Assembly: GCA_022592445.1 (NCBI GenBank)
Contig: JABYQR010000067.1
Coordinates: 62,001 to 126,000, forward strand
Length of the DNA stretch: 64,000 bases
Source: Cytidiella melzeri
Taxonomy: Eukaryota; Basidiomycota; Agaricomycetes; Polyporales; Irpicaceae
Reading direction: 5' to 3'
The notes below the pieces were generated by a model that had not been told where the DNA came from, did no database searches, and saw only the letters and a list, made by a program, of their open reading frames with translations. Positions 53,233 to 64,000 of this stretch are shown piece by piece; positions within the stretch are counted from its first letter, which is position 1, and every line of letters starts with the position of its first letter. The translations under genes were made by a program, and so were the position numbers.

Positions 53233-55169
53233 CTACTGCGAGTCGTACATAACCAGGTACGAAGGTCGAATAGCTTCGTTGCAGTACACCACAAGCTCGT
53301 CGTGGTTCAATCTTGTTCCTTTCTCTGCGAGAACCTATGCGCGCATGTCCGAGTCAATCTTCATGTCGAAAGAGAAGGAAAACGTCCGTCACGTACCGAG
53401 TCATAGCCTGCAGGCGGTGCAGTCATCGTCGTATTGTCCTGCGTCATCTTGTACCCCTTTCCAACGACCACTTTGTTCAGCAGAATTGCTTTCAAGGCTG
53501 CGTTTGGGTCTGCGTTCTGAGAGTAGTCGTTTGATCTACGATTTTGTAAATTCAATGTTAGGCAGGGGGCATGCTTGAGTGGAGCATACTTGGATGATGT
53601 AGACGACGTATAGATTCCCGCGCCGAACCTGGACGGGTTTCTAGTCATTCTTAGAAATCAGACGAAAAATCACAAGTTACCTGCCCCAGCCCGTCTTCTT
53701 CCCCCACAAGCTTACGTCGAAAGACGTCCTCATAACGCAGCAGAGCGAGCAATTGTTTGAGGCGCAGAAGCTCGTGTGACCCTTGTCTCCTAACTTGCAT
53801 TCGCGTCGGGTTCCGTGCCATCTACGATTCTCATTACCTGCTGAACGGCCACTGGCCACAAATTGCCCACGCGCTTCGACGTCATCGCTGTGCAAAAGCC
53901 AGTGTGAATAATTTTGTATGCTAGTGATGAAGAGGCTTACCGATATGCGTTGTACTTGTCCAAGGAAGATTGGTCCGCGATAATCTTGTAGATATGTCGG
54001 ACTGAGGGGCAAGCACGTCCTACATGCCTCCACGACGACTTAAATTGTGCTTCGACTACAGGTAGTAAGAGCAGCGGAATCAGTATGGCATCATAACACA
54101 TAAAGCGGCAGGGATCGGGATTACCACTTCGGAAAGTGACATGCTCCTCTGGCACTTCTAAAATCATCGGTCCCTTCTTCGTTGCCTCGTCAGCGCAGGC
54201 CTGACCGCAGAAATGTCGATCGCCTTGTTTTGGGGCTTTCCGACAGTATAGGCACGCTTTCTCCGCAAGTCTGTTATACAGTACCAATCTCAGTGAATAC
54301 ATGTCCTATCGCAAAACCCGTTTTCCATCGTACACGTACTCTTTATGGGCATGCCCACAGAACCGTCCCATAGGCCCACTGCCGGTAGTGTTCTTGTGCA
54401 CTGGTTTCGTGCATCCTGGGATTTGACACGTTCCTGCCACACCCGTAAGATTCGATGGACGGAGGATAAGACTCAGAAGCATTTACCAATCGGATTAGGG
54501 TTTGCACCACTCTGGCGCGAGGCAGAATGGCTGCTGGACGACGACGACGCTTGGGCACAGGATTTGCTGCAGTAATCATGCGTACGGGCAGCTTCAACAC
54601 GTTTCGGACGCGCATGACATCCCTGAAGAACCGTCGATGAGGCGCGTGAGATAAGCTCGTGGTTACAAATATGCCATGGGACTTACCATACACAAGTTCG
54701 ACACATTATGCTTGGCTGCCGTTGCACAGCTTTTGCTGCAGTACGGGTGCGGTTTTCCTGTAGCTGCGTCGACGAACTTTGGACGGGCGTGACAGTTCTA
54801 CGATGCGTGTGTCAATCAAAATGGGCTGTGGCGTATAATGTGATCTATATTCACCTCGCAGAGTTGTGTAGACGCTAATTGCGTTCCAGTGGGAGGACTA
54901 GAAGCTGGTGTACGGTTGGCGGAATTGCGACCACCGCTCGTGCTAGTAATTGGAGGTATATTGACCGGCACAGATGTGGCCTGTGGTTGGAAGGGATGTT
55001 GAATGACGACGGGATTGTTCACAGGAGGATTGGGCTGTGGAGAGAGTTGAAGCCCGGCAGGGTTGGCAGTAGTAGTGGCCGCGGAGACACCGTGCATTGC
55101 CTTCTGAAAAGGCGGATACTGCGATGCCATACTCGCGAGAAAAGACAGACCAGCTGGTATGGTCGACAT
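53233..55169 (-). CDS. Zinc-finger plus PARP-like ADP-ribosyltransferase
   Basis: Ten exons (55169-54855, 54797-54687, 54622-54487, 54433-54340, 54270-54125, 54055-53941, 53887-53681, 53628-53590, 53535-53397, 53334-53233) give 467 residues in frame. Residues 1-105 are low-complexity. Then come four Cys/His modules (CHARPKFVDAATGKPHPYC; CHARPKRVEAARTHDYC; CQIPGCTKPVH; CLYCRKAPKQGDRHFC). The catalytic domain follows: RRWHGTRREC (His), FGAGIYTSSTSSKSNDYS (Tyr), GYKMTQDNTTMTAPPAGYDS and DELVVYCNEAIRPSYLVMYD (Glu). The order His-Tyr-Glu matches the PARP catalytic triad. Expected to use NAD+ to ADP-ribosylate protein or nucleic acid; target unknown. Confidence 0.88.
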
Positions 55170-55273
55170 TGTCGCCGAGAGCTCTCCAGGAGCTAGAAAT
55201 TGACTGAAATAGTGAAGGTTGAAGAATCGATGTGCGTAAATTGGTTGTTTCCCAAAACAAGGTACACGAGAGT

Positions 55274-56604
55274 TTATAACAGATCATCGCCCCGTACACG
55301 TTCATGCCACATGTTCGCGTGAGACGCAGGAATTGACACGCGCGATCGCGTCTGCTTTGGTGCACGAGGCAAAAGCATGTCCTGAAAGGTACAAGAAAGC
55401 AGTATCTCAATGTCGAAAGACGCCATTACTCACCTGCTCTTGTACCCGACCATGTCCTCTATCCTGAGGTCCGCAATGCAGTGGGCCAACCAAACAGCCA
55501 GTCAGAAAGTTCTCTGTGAAGTGAGTCAAAGGTTTCATACCTATGGTCTGTTATGCTAAAGACGCATACATGAGCTAGAATTGTGGTATAAACCCGAAAT
55601 TCGTAGAAAACGGATATCAACATCGGTACTGTGGCAAGACATGCGCGCGCAACGGATCGGGCTCCAGGATACAGTCGTGTCTGGTTGCAAGCTGTCGTGA
55701 GGCCCCGAAGGCAGCTCATGGAGGATGCTGCTGCGACGGGCATCTTAGGTGCAAATTGATTAGAGCCGAGCGTGGAAAGCTCTGACGAATGTATGCAGAG
55801 AAGCTGTGCGCGATGGCAAAGTGCAAGCATGCCTTCATTGTCATACAATGCCACAGACGATACGTCAGCTGTGCAGAGCATGCGAACGGCGCCGCCGCGC
55901 AAAGCCGTGTCTTCGAGAAGTCGATATCTCAGAGCTAACTTTCACAAGCGGTGAGCGTATTCCCGTTTCGCCGTTACATTCCTAGTGCAACTCACCTGAA
56001 CCATTCGCTCAGTCTCCGAACATTTTTTGCATGAGTGGCGAGAGATACAGGCGCCTGTGGTGACAAAGATAGTTGGAATCTCATCGCCACAGGAGGTAAA
56101 GTCCAGTTTCGAGGCATACCGGTAGGACACCACTTGTTGGCAAGGTTGTCTGTCTGACCATGGAGATGTAGGCGCAAATTGGACTCGAAGGAACAGCTGC
56201 GAGACCTGAGAACCTATCACGCCTCACAGTGCATATGCGATTTCGGGGTGAACGAGTTGACCCTCTGCTCGTGGCGGTCCTGCGGCATATGCTGTATAAT
56301 CAAATCCTCCTTCGCTGTGTTAGCCTTTGACGTTGAGCATAATAATGGCAGGTGAGCATGCACACCAGATCCTTGTCCTTACTTGACATTGACTCGTAGC
56401 CGAATGCAGTTTTGGCGATGGCATATATTCGTACACGAACCCCGCGTTGGCTGACAAGTTTGCGACTTCATCCACATCTTCGCCCTATCGAGCCATGATC
56501 GCGTGCGATGTTGCTATATCAGCCCACAATGATAGTCAGCAGGTGACCGATGGCGAGAGGGTATTCGTGGCAAATTGCGACGCGATCTTGCCGGCATACG
56601 TCAT
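55274..56604 (-). CDS. Unrecognised protein between the two PARP-like genes
   Basis: Minus-strand exons with clean splice sites are clear for about 56219-55280. They encode PCQQVVSYRYASKLDFTSCG, RYRLLEDTALRGGAVRMLC, MPVAAASSMSCLRGLTTACN, a hydrophobic stretch and RVSIPASHANMWHERVRGDD before the stop at 55274. The 5' end (MTYAGKIASQFATN at 56604, then FVYEYMPSP) is likely but the join near 56230-56310 is unresolved. The composition is that of a folded protein and the last 70 residues look conserved. I know no family. It starts 104 bp downstream of one PARP-like gene and ends 105 bp upstream of the other, all on one strand. Confidence 0.55.
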
Positions 56605-56707
56605 TCTGTATTCCTTCATTCGTTAGATAGCACCAGTATAGTTTCCAGTTCGCGAATAAATCAAATATAATTGTGAAATATGTGGATAGTGAATGTGAAA
56701 GTAGGGG

Positions 56708-58031
56708 CTACTTTGCAAGGGGCGGCGCGGTAAACATCCTGCGCACCGTTGACTTCAACTTGAGTCCTCGCCCCACAGCGCGCTTCTGTGGTGGTGGCTT
56801 GTCCCCGTAGACGATCAGAAAGGCGGGTCGTATTGCCTCGTTGCTGTATACCACAGTTTCTTCGTAGTTGAGATCATCACCCGGCTCGCCGGTAATGGAA
56901 TGATAACCCCACGGCGGAGCAGTGAGCGTTCGGTTGCTACGTCGAAGGCGATGAGTGCGACCAACGACCACTCGATTGACGAGGAGGACACGAAGCGTCG
57001 CTTTCTCAGAGAGATTTGAAGAATAATCATCTGCTTCTGCGTGCTTGCGTCAGCAAGAGGCTTTCGGACAGGGCGGAGGACGTACTGGATGAGCAGGAGC
57101 TGGTGTAAATCCCTGTACCGAAGCTGTTTGGAAGGTCAGTCTGACAGCGTCAAAGTCTGCCCTCATTTGAGCTCACCGACTGAATTTGTTCTTTGAGCCT
57201 ACATCAGTCATGCAACCATGAGTGAACCTCCTATCGACCACATATCTGGATACTTACCACATTTCTTCATATCGAAACTCTCCCTAATAATACCGCATAG
57301 ATAACACTCCGGTAAATTGCACAGGAGTCCAGCCGTACTATTCTCGGCCAGCAGACACCCTCTCGTTGTGCCATGAAAAAGTAACAACTCCTTCGCATCG
57401 ATCTGCTGCTTCGTGTAGAAGGGGTTCCAGAGGGACGCGTTCTGCAAAGAAGACCTAAATCATATATGTTAAATCAGCAGTTCGAGTGATTCGTAAGGTA
57501 TAACATACTTGTAGTCTCGGAATGGCTTAAGTAGCCGCTCTGGAGAGAGAATCTTGTAGACCCCATGGACATACGGCAGCTGCTTGTCAGGATGGGACCA
57601 GCCATCCTTAAAGAGCTCTGTGACTAAGCGCACCCGTCAATACTTTGGGCCAATCACAACCTAAGGGCAACTCACCTTCGAGGTATCGAGGATCATCCTT
57701 GGGCAAGAACGCAAGACGGCCCTGCCGGTTCAGATCCTTGTTGAGTGGGTTGCTGAGGGAAAATTCGTCCATGTCCTGACATACTGAAGATTCCACCCCT
57801 CTGAGGCCGCCTATAAGTCCCTGCAGAGCCTACGCTCCCGAGCGTTGGCGGCGTACATGCACGCTCAACCCACATGTCAGCCAGAACATTGTACAATCTC
57901 GGTATAGTCTGCGGCTGTGAAGCGGAGGACACGAATACCTCGAGGCGGGGGCGCATATATGTGATGTGGTCTGCAACAGCCCACAATTGGCGGATCACGG
58001 AGGTTATGTGTTGCATTATTTCGCACAGCAA
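56708..58031 (-). CDS. Second PARP-like ADP-ribosyltransferase (no zinc fingers)
   Basis: Seven exons (58031-57870, 57820-57676, 57617-57509, 57454-57258, 57198-57177, 57123-57086, 57030-56708) give 331 residues. Before the catalytic domain is FKDGWSHPDKQLPYVHGVYKIL, matching the SSWRHVGRACPSVRHIYKI block of the neighbour. The triad blocks are LLLFHGTTRG (His), FGTGIYTSSCSSNDYSSN (Tyr) and EETVVYSNEAIRPAFLIVYG (Glu). The tail is basic (RGLKLKSTVRRMFTAPPLAK). It lacks Cys/His fingers and is clearly diverged from 53233-55169, so an old duplication or a different subfamily. Exon 1 relies on a non-consensus donor (TGG|gttgag), so the N-terminus is less sure; exons of 22 and 38 bp are supported by frame and motif. 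Confidence 0.82.
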
Positions 58032-58741
58032 CGGCTTAACTGGCGACTATTGACCGCCTTTGAGGCAAAGAAAGTGAACATCAAGGCAGCGTAGATGAAG
58101 GGTTGCAAGTGCGCTGTGTATTGAACATGAAACAACGCACGACGGCCTGAAACAACAGATAACACGAGGCGTCACACACACGTGTAGTGTGACACCGTGT
58201 AAGGCGAGTCGGCGGTTCGTCTTCACTGGGGCGCGCGGTCGTTCAGGAAAGGAACAGGACCGCGCTGTATTGTCCAGATGCGCGACAACGGGTGCGAGTA
58301 TGTAGTACAAGAGGGTCGTAAAGTAGAGCGTAGAGAAGAGAGGTCGTTCGACATGCGTCTTATCCACGACGGTGTCGAACTTCGTTATGTAATCAAATCG
58401 GGTAATCGTAAGTATTCGCGAAGGCGAGGGGATGGCAGTAAACTACGCTTGTTGCTGGCTGTTTCAGAATAACGGTGTAGTAGATGTGGGCAATAACACG
58501 AAGCTAATAAAGACTCTCAACCTGAAGAGCTACATTCATGACGAACAAAGGAAATACCGGCCGGGAAAGGGTCGCGATCCAAATAATTAGAGACACAAGG
58601 CCGTTATCAGCATTGCGGGTATGAGATCCACTTCAGTTTATGTATGCTCTTGAGGCTTTTCTTGATGAAAGATCCAACTTTGGCGAGTCGAGCTAACGAA
58701 CTTTGATATTCAGTGCCAGATTGTTTGTGTATGGTGTGCAG
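58032..58741. other. Intergenic, 0.7 kb
   Basis: Upstream of the second PARP-like gene and downstream of the C2H2-like gene. A short plus frame (58278-58472) is charged and low-complexity; I do not accept it as a gene. Confidence 0.45.
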
Positions 58742-59822
58742 TTATTTACCTCTTCCACCTAGGCGTTGAGCTTGCCCATGAACAGATGCTTGTTGTTCAA
58801 GCAGCTCCATGACGCGCGAGCAGGGATGAACGAGCAAGTCGCGGTTTGTCTCGAAAGTCATGCTGCAGGCATGGCAATATGCCCTACTGTATCATGCGTT
58901 AGTAATCAGATGGAGTCATAAGATGGTTCAAAGATTGAACTTACACGGGGGTGACACCTTTCGAATCGGGTTTGACGTCATGCAAGTGCAAGTGGTACGT
59001 TAGGGATCTGAATGTTGGGAGAATCATGCGACATTCAGGGTGCCTGCACATGAACTGGCATCCGTCCGTAGGAAAACCGTTCAGCACAAACATCACAAAG
59101 GCTTGATTCCTCTATGTTCGAGCACTGTAAGGTAAGGAACTTGATATACAGAGCTCGATACGTACCGCCGCTCGTACCTCTGGCTTAGTCGACTGGTCGA
59201 AGCGTACGCTGGGGCTCCTGCGAATGTGAGGCTTCAGTTCATCCGAGAGGAGAGTCTCTGAGGGGTCCGCAGTGACTTCAGCCAAAATCTTCGCGTGGAG
59301 CTCAGGAATAGGTTCTTCGTGAGTAGGAGTCGCCTTCGATTCTGCGTTGCAGGTAGCTCTGGGAGACACATTGCAGTCGTCGCCGTCGTTGCTGAGAGTA
59401 GTAGCGACATCGGCATACTCGGCTAGCTGGTTGATCAGGGATTCTCCGTGACTGAGCTTCTCCTCGATGCTTTTCCAAGTCGTTGCGTCAAACTCTCTCG
59501 CCTCACGCAGAAGCTCGTCTTCCGCATCCTTTGCGATTCTCTTGGCGCGGTATTTGGAGATCACGGCCTGAGCTGGCGTACTGGGAAGACGTGTGAGGGT
59601 AACGCTGGTCTCAGGAGGTGAGACAGTCTCGAAGGCCGGTTCTGTTACGGAGAGTTGCGGCCTTGAATTGGGTAGCATGCGACATTCGGATTTATGGTCT
59701 TCAGCTGCATGTACAAGGGGTGATTCGGAGGATGTCCAAATCATCCCATAGCGGCGGCGATCTTGTGAAGATTCGAGTGTTTTGTGGCGTTGACGAGTAG
59801 GGGTTAGAGGTGTGGTTTGCAT
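58742..59822 (-). CDS. C2H2-like zinc-finger protein with coiled-coil segment
   Basis: Three exons (59822-59166, 59111-58945, 58886-58742) give 322 residues. Residues 1-90 are polar. A helical region follows (VISKYRAKRIAKDAEDELLR, SIEEKLSHGESLINQLAEYA), possibly a coiled coil. In the C-terminal 100 residues are a finger CQFMCRHPECRMILPTF followed by LTYHLHLHD, and CHACSMTFETNRDLLVH. The first has C-X3-C-X4-C before two His, so it is an atypical C2H2 type. Probably a DNA-binding or adaptor protein in the nucleus; target unknown. The model is in frame with GT-AG introns of 54 and 58 bp. Confidence 0.75.
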
Positions 59823-61348
59823 GGTAGGTTGGGCTGAAGATTGCAAGAGTCTTCAAAGATGGCGAAGTACGTGTGCGCAAGTAGACGTATTGGAGACGAA
59901 CGGGTTCTTGGTAGCAGTCAAGTTAACAGCATTTGCGCCGTATTTATAGGACATCCGCCCCCGCTGGCCAGCCAGATACGAGATTTGGCCATCGACATGT
60001 ACAACGCGTCACTTCATTGTTCTATGTGCCCCACAGCCACCGACGTGGGCCAGTCTTCATGTGGCGGACTTGTTACTTGGGCCATCCGGGAAGTGGTCCG
60101 CATCGTCCCTGTCTGAACAACATGGTCAGTACACATCCACGCGGCTTTGAAGACAAAGGGCATACCCATCACAAAGACGTCTTAATGTCGTGTGTAGTGA
60201 ATGCTCAGTGCAAGTCTCGCGTTGGAACTTGGAACGACTCAACGCTCGCGCTCGCGATTAGCAGTTGTTGTGACCATCGTGTGACCGCGGTCACAATTCA
60301 CGTGGGTGATTGGGGCATCGTCTTTATGCATTTCCTCAGGGAGTCGCTGTCCTCTGACCTCTACTTCACACTAGATTAGCCTCTTGCAGTCTTTCTGGAC
60401 TGTATTATATCGAAAGTGGAAAGTCTTTCTGGCTTGCTACGATAGTGTACCAGTTTGCTGACAGAGGAGCAACCTTGGCTAGCTAGGGCATCGTAATGTA
60501 GTGCGTACCACCGCTGGCCCCTCCGTAGGCCAGGAGCTTATCCACCCTCATTTTCACAGCATGCCAGAGACAATCAAAGCGGCTCCAGTGAGTGACCGAG
60601 GTTACGGAGTGTGCGCGGGATGTCCTAGTTGCTCAGGAGTCAGGAACTTTGACGACAATACCGGGATGTATCAATACTGGCCACAAATGATTGCTCTAGC
60701 CATCTCAGACAAACTACTTGCTGGTCCGAACGCTAGCCTGCCAGAGAGAAGCCCGTGCGCGGTATCTCTTTAGTTAACGCGACTGTACTACGGGCGGAGC
60801 ATCAAGCGAATGGACTGCGCGCCTGACATTTAGGATGCCGTCGAACGTCGGATGTGTTCAGCACGTTGCTTGTCAAGTGTTCGTGAACAAGAGCCTGGAA
60901 TACGCGAGTGGACCGCAAGATGACCTAACATACCTCCCTTACAGTGACCAAACACGTAGATGTTACCTTCAGGGTGGAGAAAACCCCTCACGCTATCCAG
61001 TTTCCTGACGTTCTGATGCACGCAACGAAGTCACTTGGCCCTTGTCTTCACCAATTGCGTTCTACGACAGCGGTTGTCGAGGTTTGCTCCATGTAAGCAT
61101 GCCCAAGGACAGTCTATTTTGCCTCCGCCCGCACTGCGAAGCGCCGTCGGCATCGCTTGGCGGCCCGCTTGGAGGCTTACGAAACACGCTGACCAATCGG
61201 AAGGTCCGACCTAGCTTGCAAAAATGCGACGAGTGTGATTCACCTCTTTGTTCCATCCTCCTCCCTCATACACCTCCACGGAGGCAGAGCCTCTACGCGC
61301 ATCCAAAGCTGATCCAGTCTCGGCGTTATACAGCCAACCAAATCAATC
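59823..61348. other. Intergenic, 1.5 kb
   Basis: Divergent promoter region between the C2H2-like gene (minus) and the IDO gene (plus), longer than neighbouring spacers. The frames present overlap on both strands and look random. No gene or repeat recognised. Confidence 0.45.
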
Positions 61349-62877
61349 ATGATGTCCTCAGACCCGCAAGAGCTCATGAACCGTCTTCCACCGGACCACT
61401 TTTTGTCTCTTCCACGTCCAGAAGCTAATCTTGGGCCACCCGCTGGAACTGTGGATACGACGACGGTAGCTGCTCATGATTTCGATGTTGATACTCGCAC
61501 AGGCTTCATGCCTCCTCAACCACCCCTGACTCGTCTACCCGATTTATGGCAACCTTGGGAGGAGATTTTGGGCGACGCTGTAGCGAGAAGGTTGCAACTT
61601 GGGGACAAGCCAGATTTGTCAGACGCGGATCGGGTTCGCTCAGCTGAATGGCGTGCTCGAGTTCGATGTGTGAGTATCAATTATGTGATTGCATGATACG
61701 ACCACACGGACTCACGCGCCTCTCTACCCAGTTACCAATTTTACCAACCACAGAACTCAAGAAATCGGAAATTCTGCTTCGACGATCCCACCATGTTCTG
61801 TCATGGATAATGCATTTTTACATCCGCACCCTTCCACCATCCACTCCTGACATCATAATACCCCCGCCGATCACAGTTCCGCTTCTGCAAGTATCTGACT
61901 TTCTTCAACTTCCTCCAGTCCTCACCTACTCAGACGACGTGCTTTACAACTGGGAGCTCAAGAGTCAACAGAGTCCATTGTCTCCAGCTCCTGAGCTAGA
62001 CAACCTCAGATGTCTTACGCTCTTCACCGGTACGCGTGATGAAGAGGAGTTTTACCTCTCCTCAGCCCGTATCGAGCTCCGCGGCGTAGAGGCGCTGAGC
62101 ATTATGCGAGCGACGATGGACGAGACATTCGTCGGTGACGAAATTGCCATCCGGCGAATCACGGCATACCTGCATTCCCTTTCCTCCGTTATTAGCGAGC
62201 TGACCAAGATCCTCCTTGCCGTTCACGAGGGTTGCGATCCTTTGGTGTTCTACAACCAGATACGTCCCTGGTTCCGAGGCGCAGACTCTGACGTAGATGC
62301 AGGCAAGAAATGGGTGTTTAAGGGTCTTGAGCTCGATCCAGAGTTGAGGTATCCTGCCGAGCTTTCTGGTCCAAGTGCGGGCCAGAGCTCCCTCATCCAC
62401 GCCTTAGACGTGTTCCTCGGCGTCGACAGATATTCGCATGCCTCCCACGTTACCGGTAAACACCCTTCATTGGACCCGTCGTCGTCCTCAACAAGCGTCA
62501 CATCTTCACCTGCCACAACGTCTGCACTGAAGGACAAGCCATCTGTGTCATTCCTCACTCGTATGCAATCGTACATGCCGCGGCATCATCGTAACTTCCT
62601 ACAGCATCTGTCAGCCAACCCTCGGCCTCTGCGCGATTTTGTGGAAGCGTCTGAGAGCGAGGTGCTGACAGAGGCGTACAACGCTGCCGTCACCGCTTTG
62701 AAGGTGTTCCGAGACGCGCATGTACGGATAGTGGCTATGTACATTGTCGGACCGTCGAGGCGAAATCAAAGGCCGGAAAGTGACCTGAGGGGGACCGGTG
62801 GCACGAACTCTATACGATTTGTGAAGAGCGTGAGAGACCAGACGGCTGGTGCCATTCTGGCTCCCGTTCACTCGTAG
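61349..62877 (+). CDS. Indoleamine 2,3-dioxygenase family protein
   Basis: Two exons (61349-61669, 61732-62877) give 488 residues. Family blocks in order: PPVLTYSDDVLYNWEL, LTLFTGTRDEEEFYLSSARI, FYNQIRPWFRGADSD, GPSAGQSSLIHALDVFLGVD, FLTRMQSYMPRHHRNFLQHL, NAAVTALKVFRDAHVRIVAM and GTGGTNSIRFVKSVRDQT. The His in FRDAHVRIV is the proximal haem ligand. The enzyme opens the tryptophan indole ring to N-formylkynurenine, the first step of de novo NAD+ synthesis in fungi, in the cytosol. An insertion of about 45 Ser/Thr-rich residues precedes FLTRMQSY. Fungi often carry several IDO types with different efficiencies; the type is not determined here. Confidence 0.95.
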
Positions 62878-62967
62878 GAAACGTGGTCGATGTCATGCGT
62901 GTTTATACTATGTATCTATCGTTACAAATCATATGTGATTTGGATAGATAAACCAAGTAATCTTCAT

Positions 62968-64000
62968 TCACGACTTGTCTCCGAAGAAGATCCCCCTACA
63001 GAAACCATGGAAAGTCAGAACAGTATGCACGTACAGTAAATTAAATGTGCTCACCGTCCATTTGTGCCGATGTACACTCTACATCACCAGTCAGTCAGCC
63101 ACTGGTTAAGGTCAAAACATGAGTCTAAGACTCACCTGCCGTAGATTCTTGGGTCTGCAGTGAGTGGGTTGGAGCTAATCGATCCGAAACCATGCGCAGC
63201 ATCGTTGATCTTGACCCAGGTTTCCCCGCCGTTATCCGATCTATAATACCCTATACCTCCGCCAGTTCCTGTGAGGTTCGCGGCGGCAAAGACGGCTGGA
63301 GGGCCATGGGGACCTTCCGGTGCACCCAACGCGATTGCCCATGCCTTCGTGCAAGCAATGACGTAAGCTGTTGCCCGCCATATGTATTTCACACGAAGAA
63401 CACACCTGAGTGATACCGGAAACAGGTGTGAAGCTGATCCCAGAATCCGTGGAGTGGAACAGTCCTTTGTCAGTGGAGACCCAGACATCTCCGGTTATGT
63501 TTGGGTTTACGACGATCTTTGCAGGTGAGGTCGACGACTGTAGGCTACCAACCACTGTGAAACTTTGCGCGCCGTTTGAGGACAAGTAGAATTTCGAGCC
63601 GGAAGCAGCGTAGAAGACCGTGTCGTTCTTCTTATCGGCGGCGATGACAGAACCTGATGGCAGAGACGAGACGGAGGTGAATGTCGAACCGTTGGTTGAA
63701 ACCAGCAGTCCCGCGTTCCCACTGCTCCAAAGGACTGTGTCTCCGTTTGCGCTCAGAGCGATCTACATCCAAACGTTAGCTCTTGGTACACTTTGTAAAA
63801 TCTCAAGGAAGGAGATTACTTTGCCGCTATTGACATTGGTTGCACCGTCTGGAAGAATTTAGATGAGAGATTAGATACCTGACAAAGTGCGGCTTACTGA
63901 TGGTGACGGGCCAAGTGTTACCTCCGTCGGTAGACAAGGCGATTTCACTACAGCAGAAATTGTATGAGTCCTCCAGGTCGAGTGGACTGAAAAGATACAC
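62968..64000 (-). CDS. GH74 xyloglucanase, C-terminal part (runs off right edge)
   Basis: Exons on the minus strand: beyond 64000-63898, 63848-63820, 63762-63406, 63344-63136, 63078-63055 and 62995-62968. Beta-propeller BNR/Asp-box repeats are visible: LSTDGGNTWPV, LLVSTNGSTFTSV, FYLSSNGAQSFTVV, LFHSTDSGISFTPV, YYRSDNGGETWVKI. The end RVYIGTNGRGIFFGDKS matches the GH74 C-terminus. These enzymes are secreted and cleave xyloglucan in plant cell walls, fitting a plant-litter or wood-decay lifestyle. The catalytic Asp residues are partly outside the window. No carbohydrate-binding module follows the propeller. The last two exons are only 24 and 28 bp long. Confidence 0.88.

Noticed and set aside
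49952..58031. Toxin-antitoxin module of the DarT/DarG kind
   Set aside because: The transferases have PARP-like His-Tyr-Glu blocks and introns, and the genes are separate eukaryotic units; no sign of a transferred bacterial operon.
58278..58472. Plus-strand 64-codon frame upstream of the second PARP gene
   Set aside because: Short, charged, no motif, lies in a promoter region.
1..64000. CRISPR array, phage or bacterial origin
   Set aside because: No spaced direct-repeat array, no ribosome-binding-site pattern; spliced genes throughout show a fungal nuclear genome.

Overview
The window comes from a filamentous basidiomycete, most likely an Agaricomycete (mushroom-forming fungus). Host genes are cut by many introns of about 50-60 bp with GT-AG borders. 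A FunK1-type fungal kinase and an Agaricomycete-style BTB/POZ gene are present. The retroelements (Ty1/copia elements with copia-style half-tRNA primer sites, and a Tad-like LINE with endonuclease, RT and RNase H) fit this group. No bacterial operon, CRISPR array, rRNA or tRNA gene was seen. Exon coordinates below were assigned by eye from splice sites and reading frame; most models add up to an exact multiple of three.

Region 1 (1 to 30.4 kb) is a retroelement-rich block. It holds the 5' part of a copia element that leaves the window on the left; a solo LTR with another LTR nested in it; and a complete gag-only LTR element (2756-4263, target duplication ggctg). Next come about 3 kb of gene-poor sequence with a GGGCAA satellite and a FunK1 kinase gene (7765-10396) flanked by a duplicated segment. 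The rest of the block (11133-30361) is one BTB/POZ gene on the minus strand, blown up from about 1.3 kb to 19.2 kb. A copia element (11689-18938, duplication gaatg) and a 10.7-kb LINE (19478-30176, 17-bp duplication) landed in its exons. The copia carries two further solo LTRs (12586-13289, duplication gcggc; 17747-18502, duplication cggac). When the insertions and one duplicate of each target site are discounted, the BTB exons sum to exactly 400 codons without a stop.

Region 2 (31.4 to 48 kb) is ordinary plus-strand gene space: secreted sedolisin protease (S53), COQ4 for ubiquinone synthesis, an aromatic/aminoadipate-type aminotransferase, a 51-residue zinc-ribbon-like protein with long introns, a CaMKK-like protein kinase, and a long coiled-coil protein with a C-terminal membrane segment.

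Region 3 (48.5 to 64 kb) is the most interesting functionally. On the minus strand lie a zinc-finger-only protein, a NADAR-domain protein, a zinc-finger plus PARP-like ADP-ribosyltransferase, an unrecognised protein, a second PARP-like protein and a C2H2-like protein. Ribosomal protein L4 lies between them on the plus strand. Indoleamine 2,3-dioxygenase (first step of tryptophan-to-NAD synthesis) follows, then the 3' end of a GH74 xyloglucanase. Candidate writers (PARP), a candidate eraser (NADAR) and an NAD-supply enzyme within 15 kb suggest an ADP-ribosylation neighbourhood. This is inference from gene content, not shown function.
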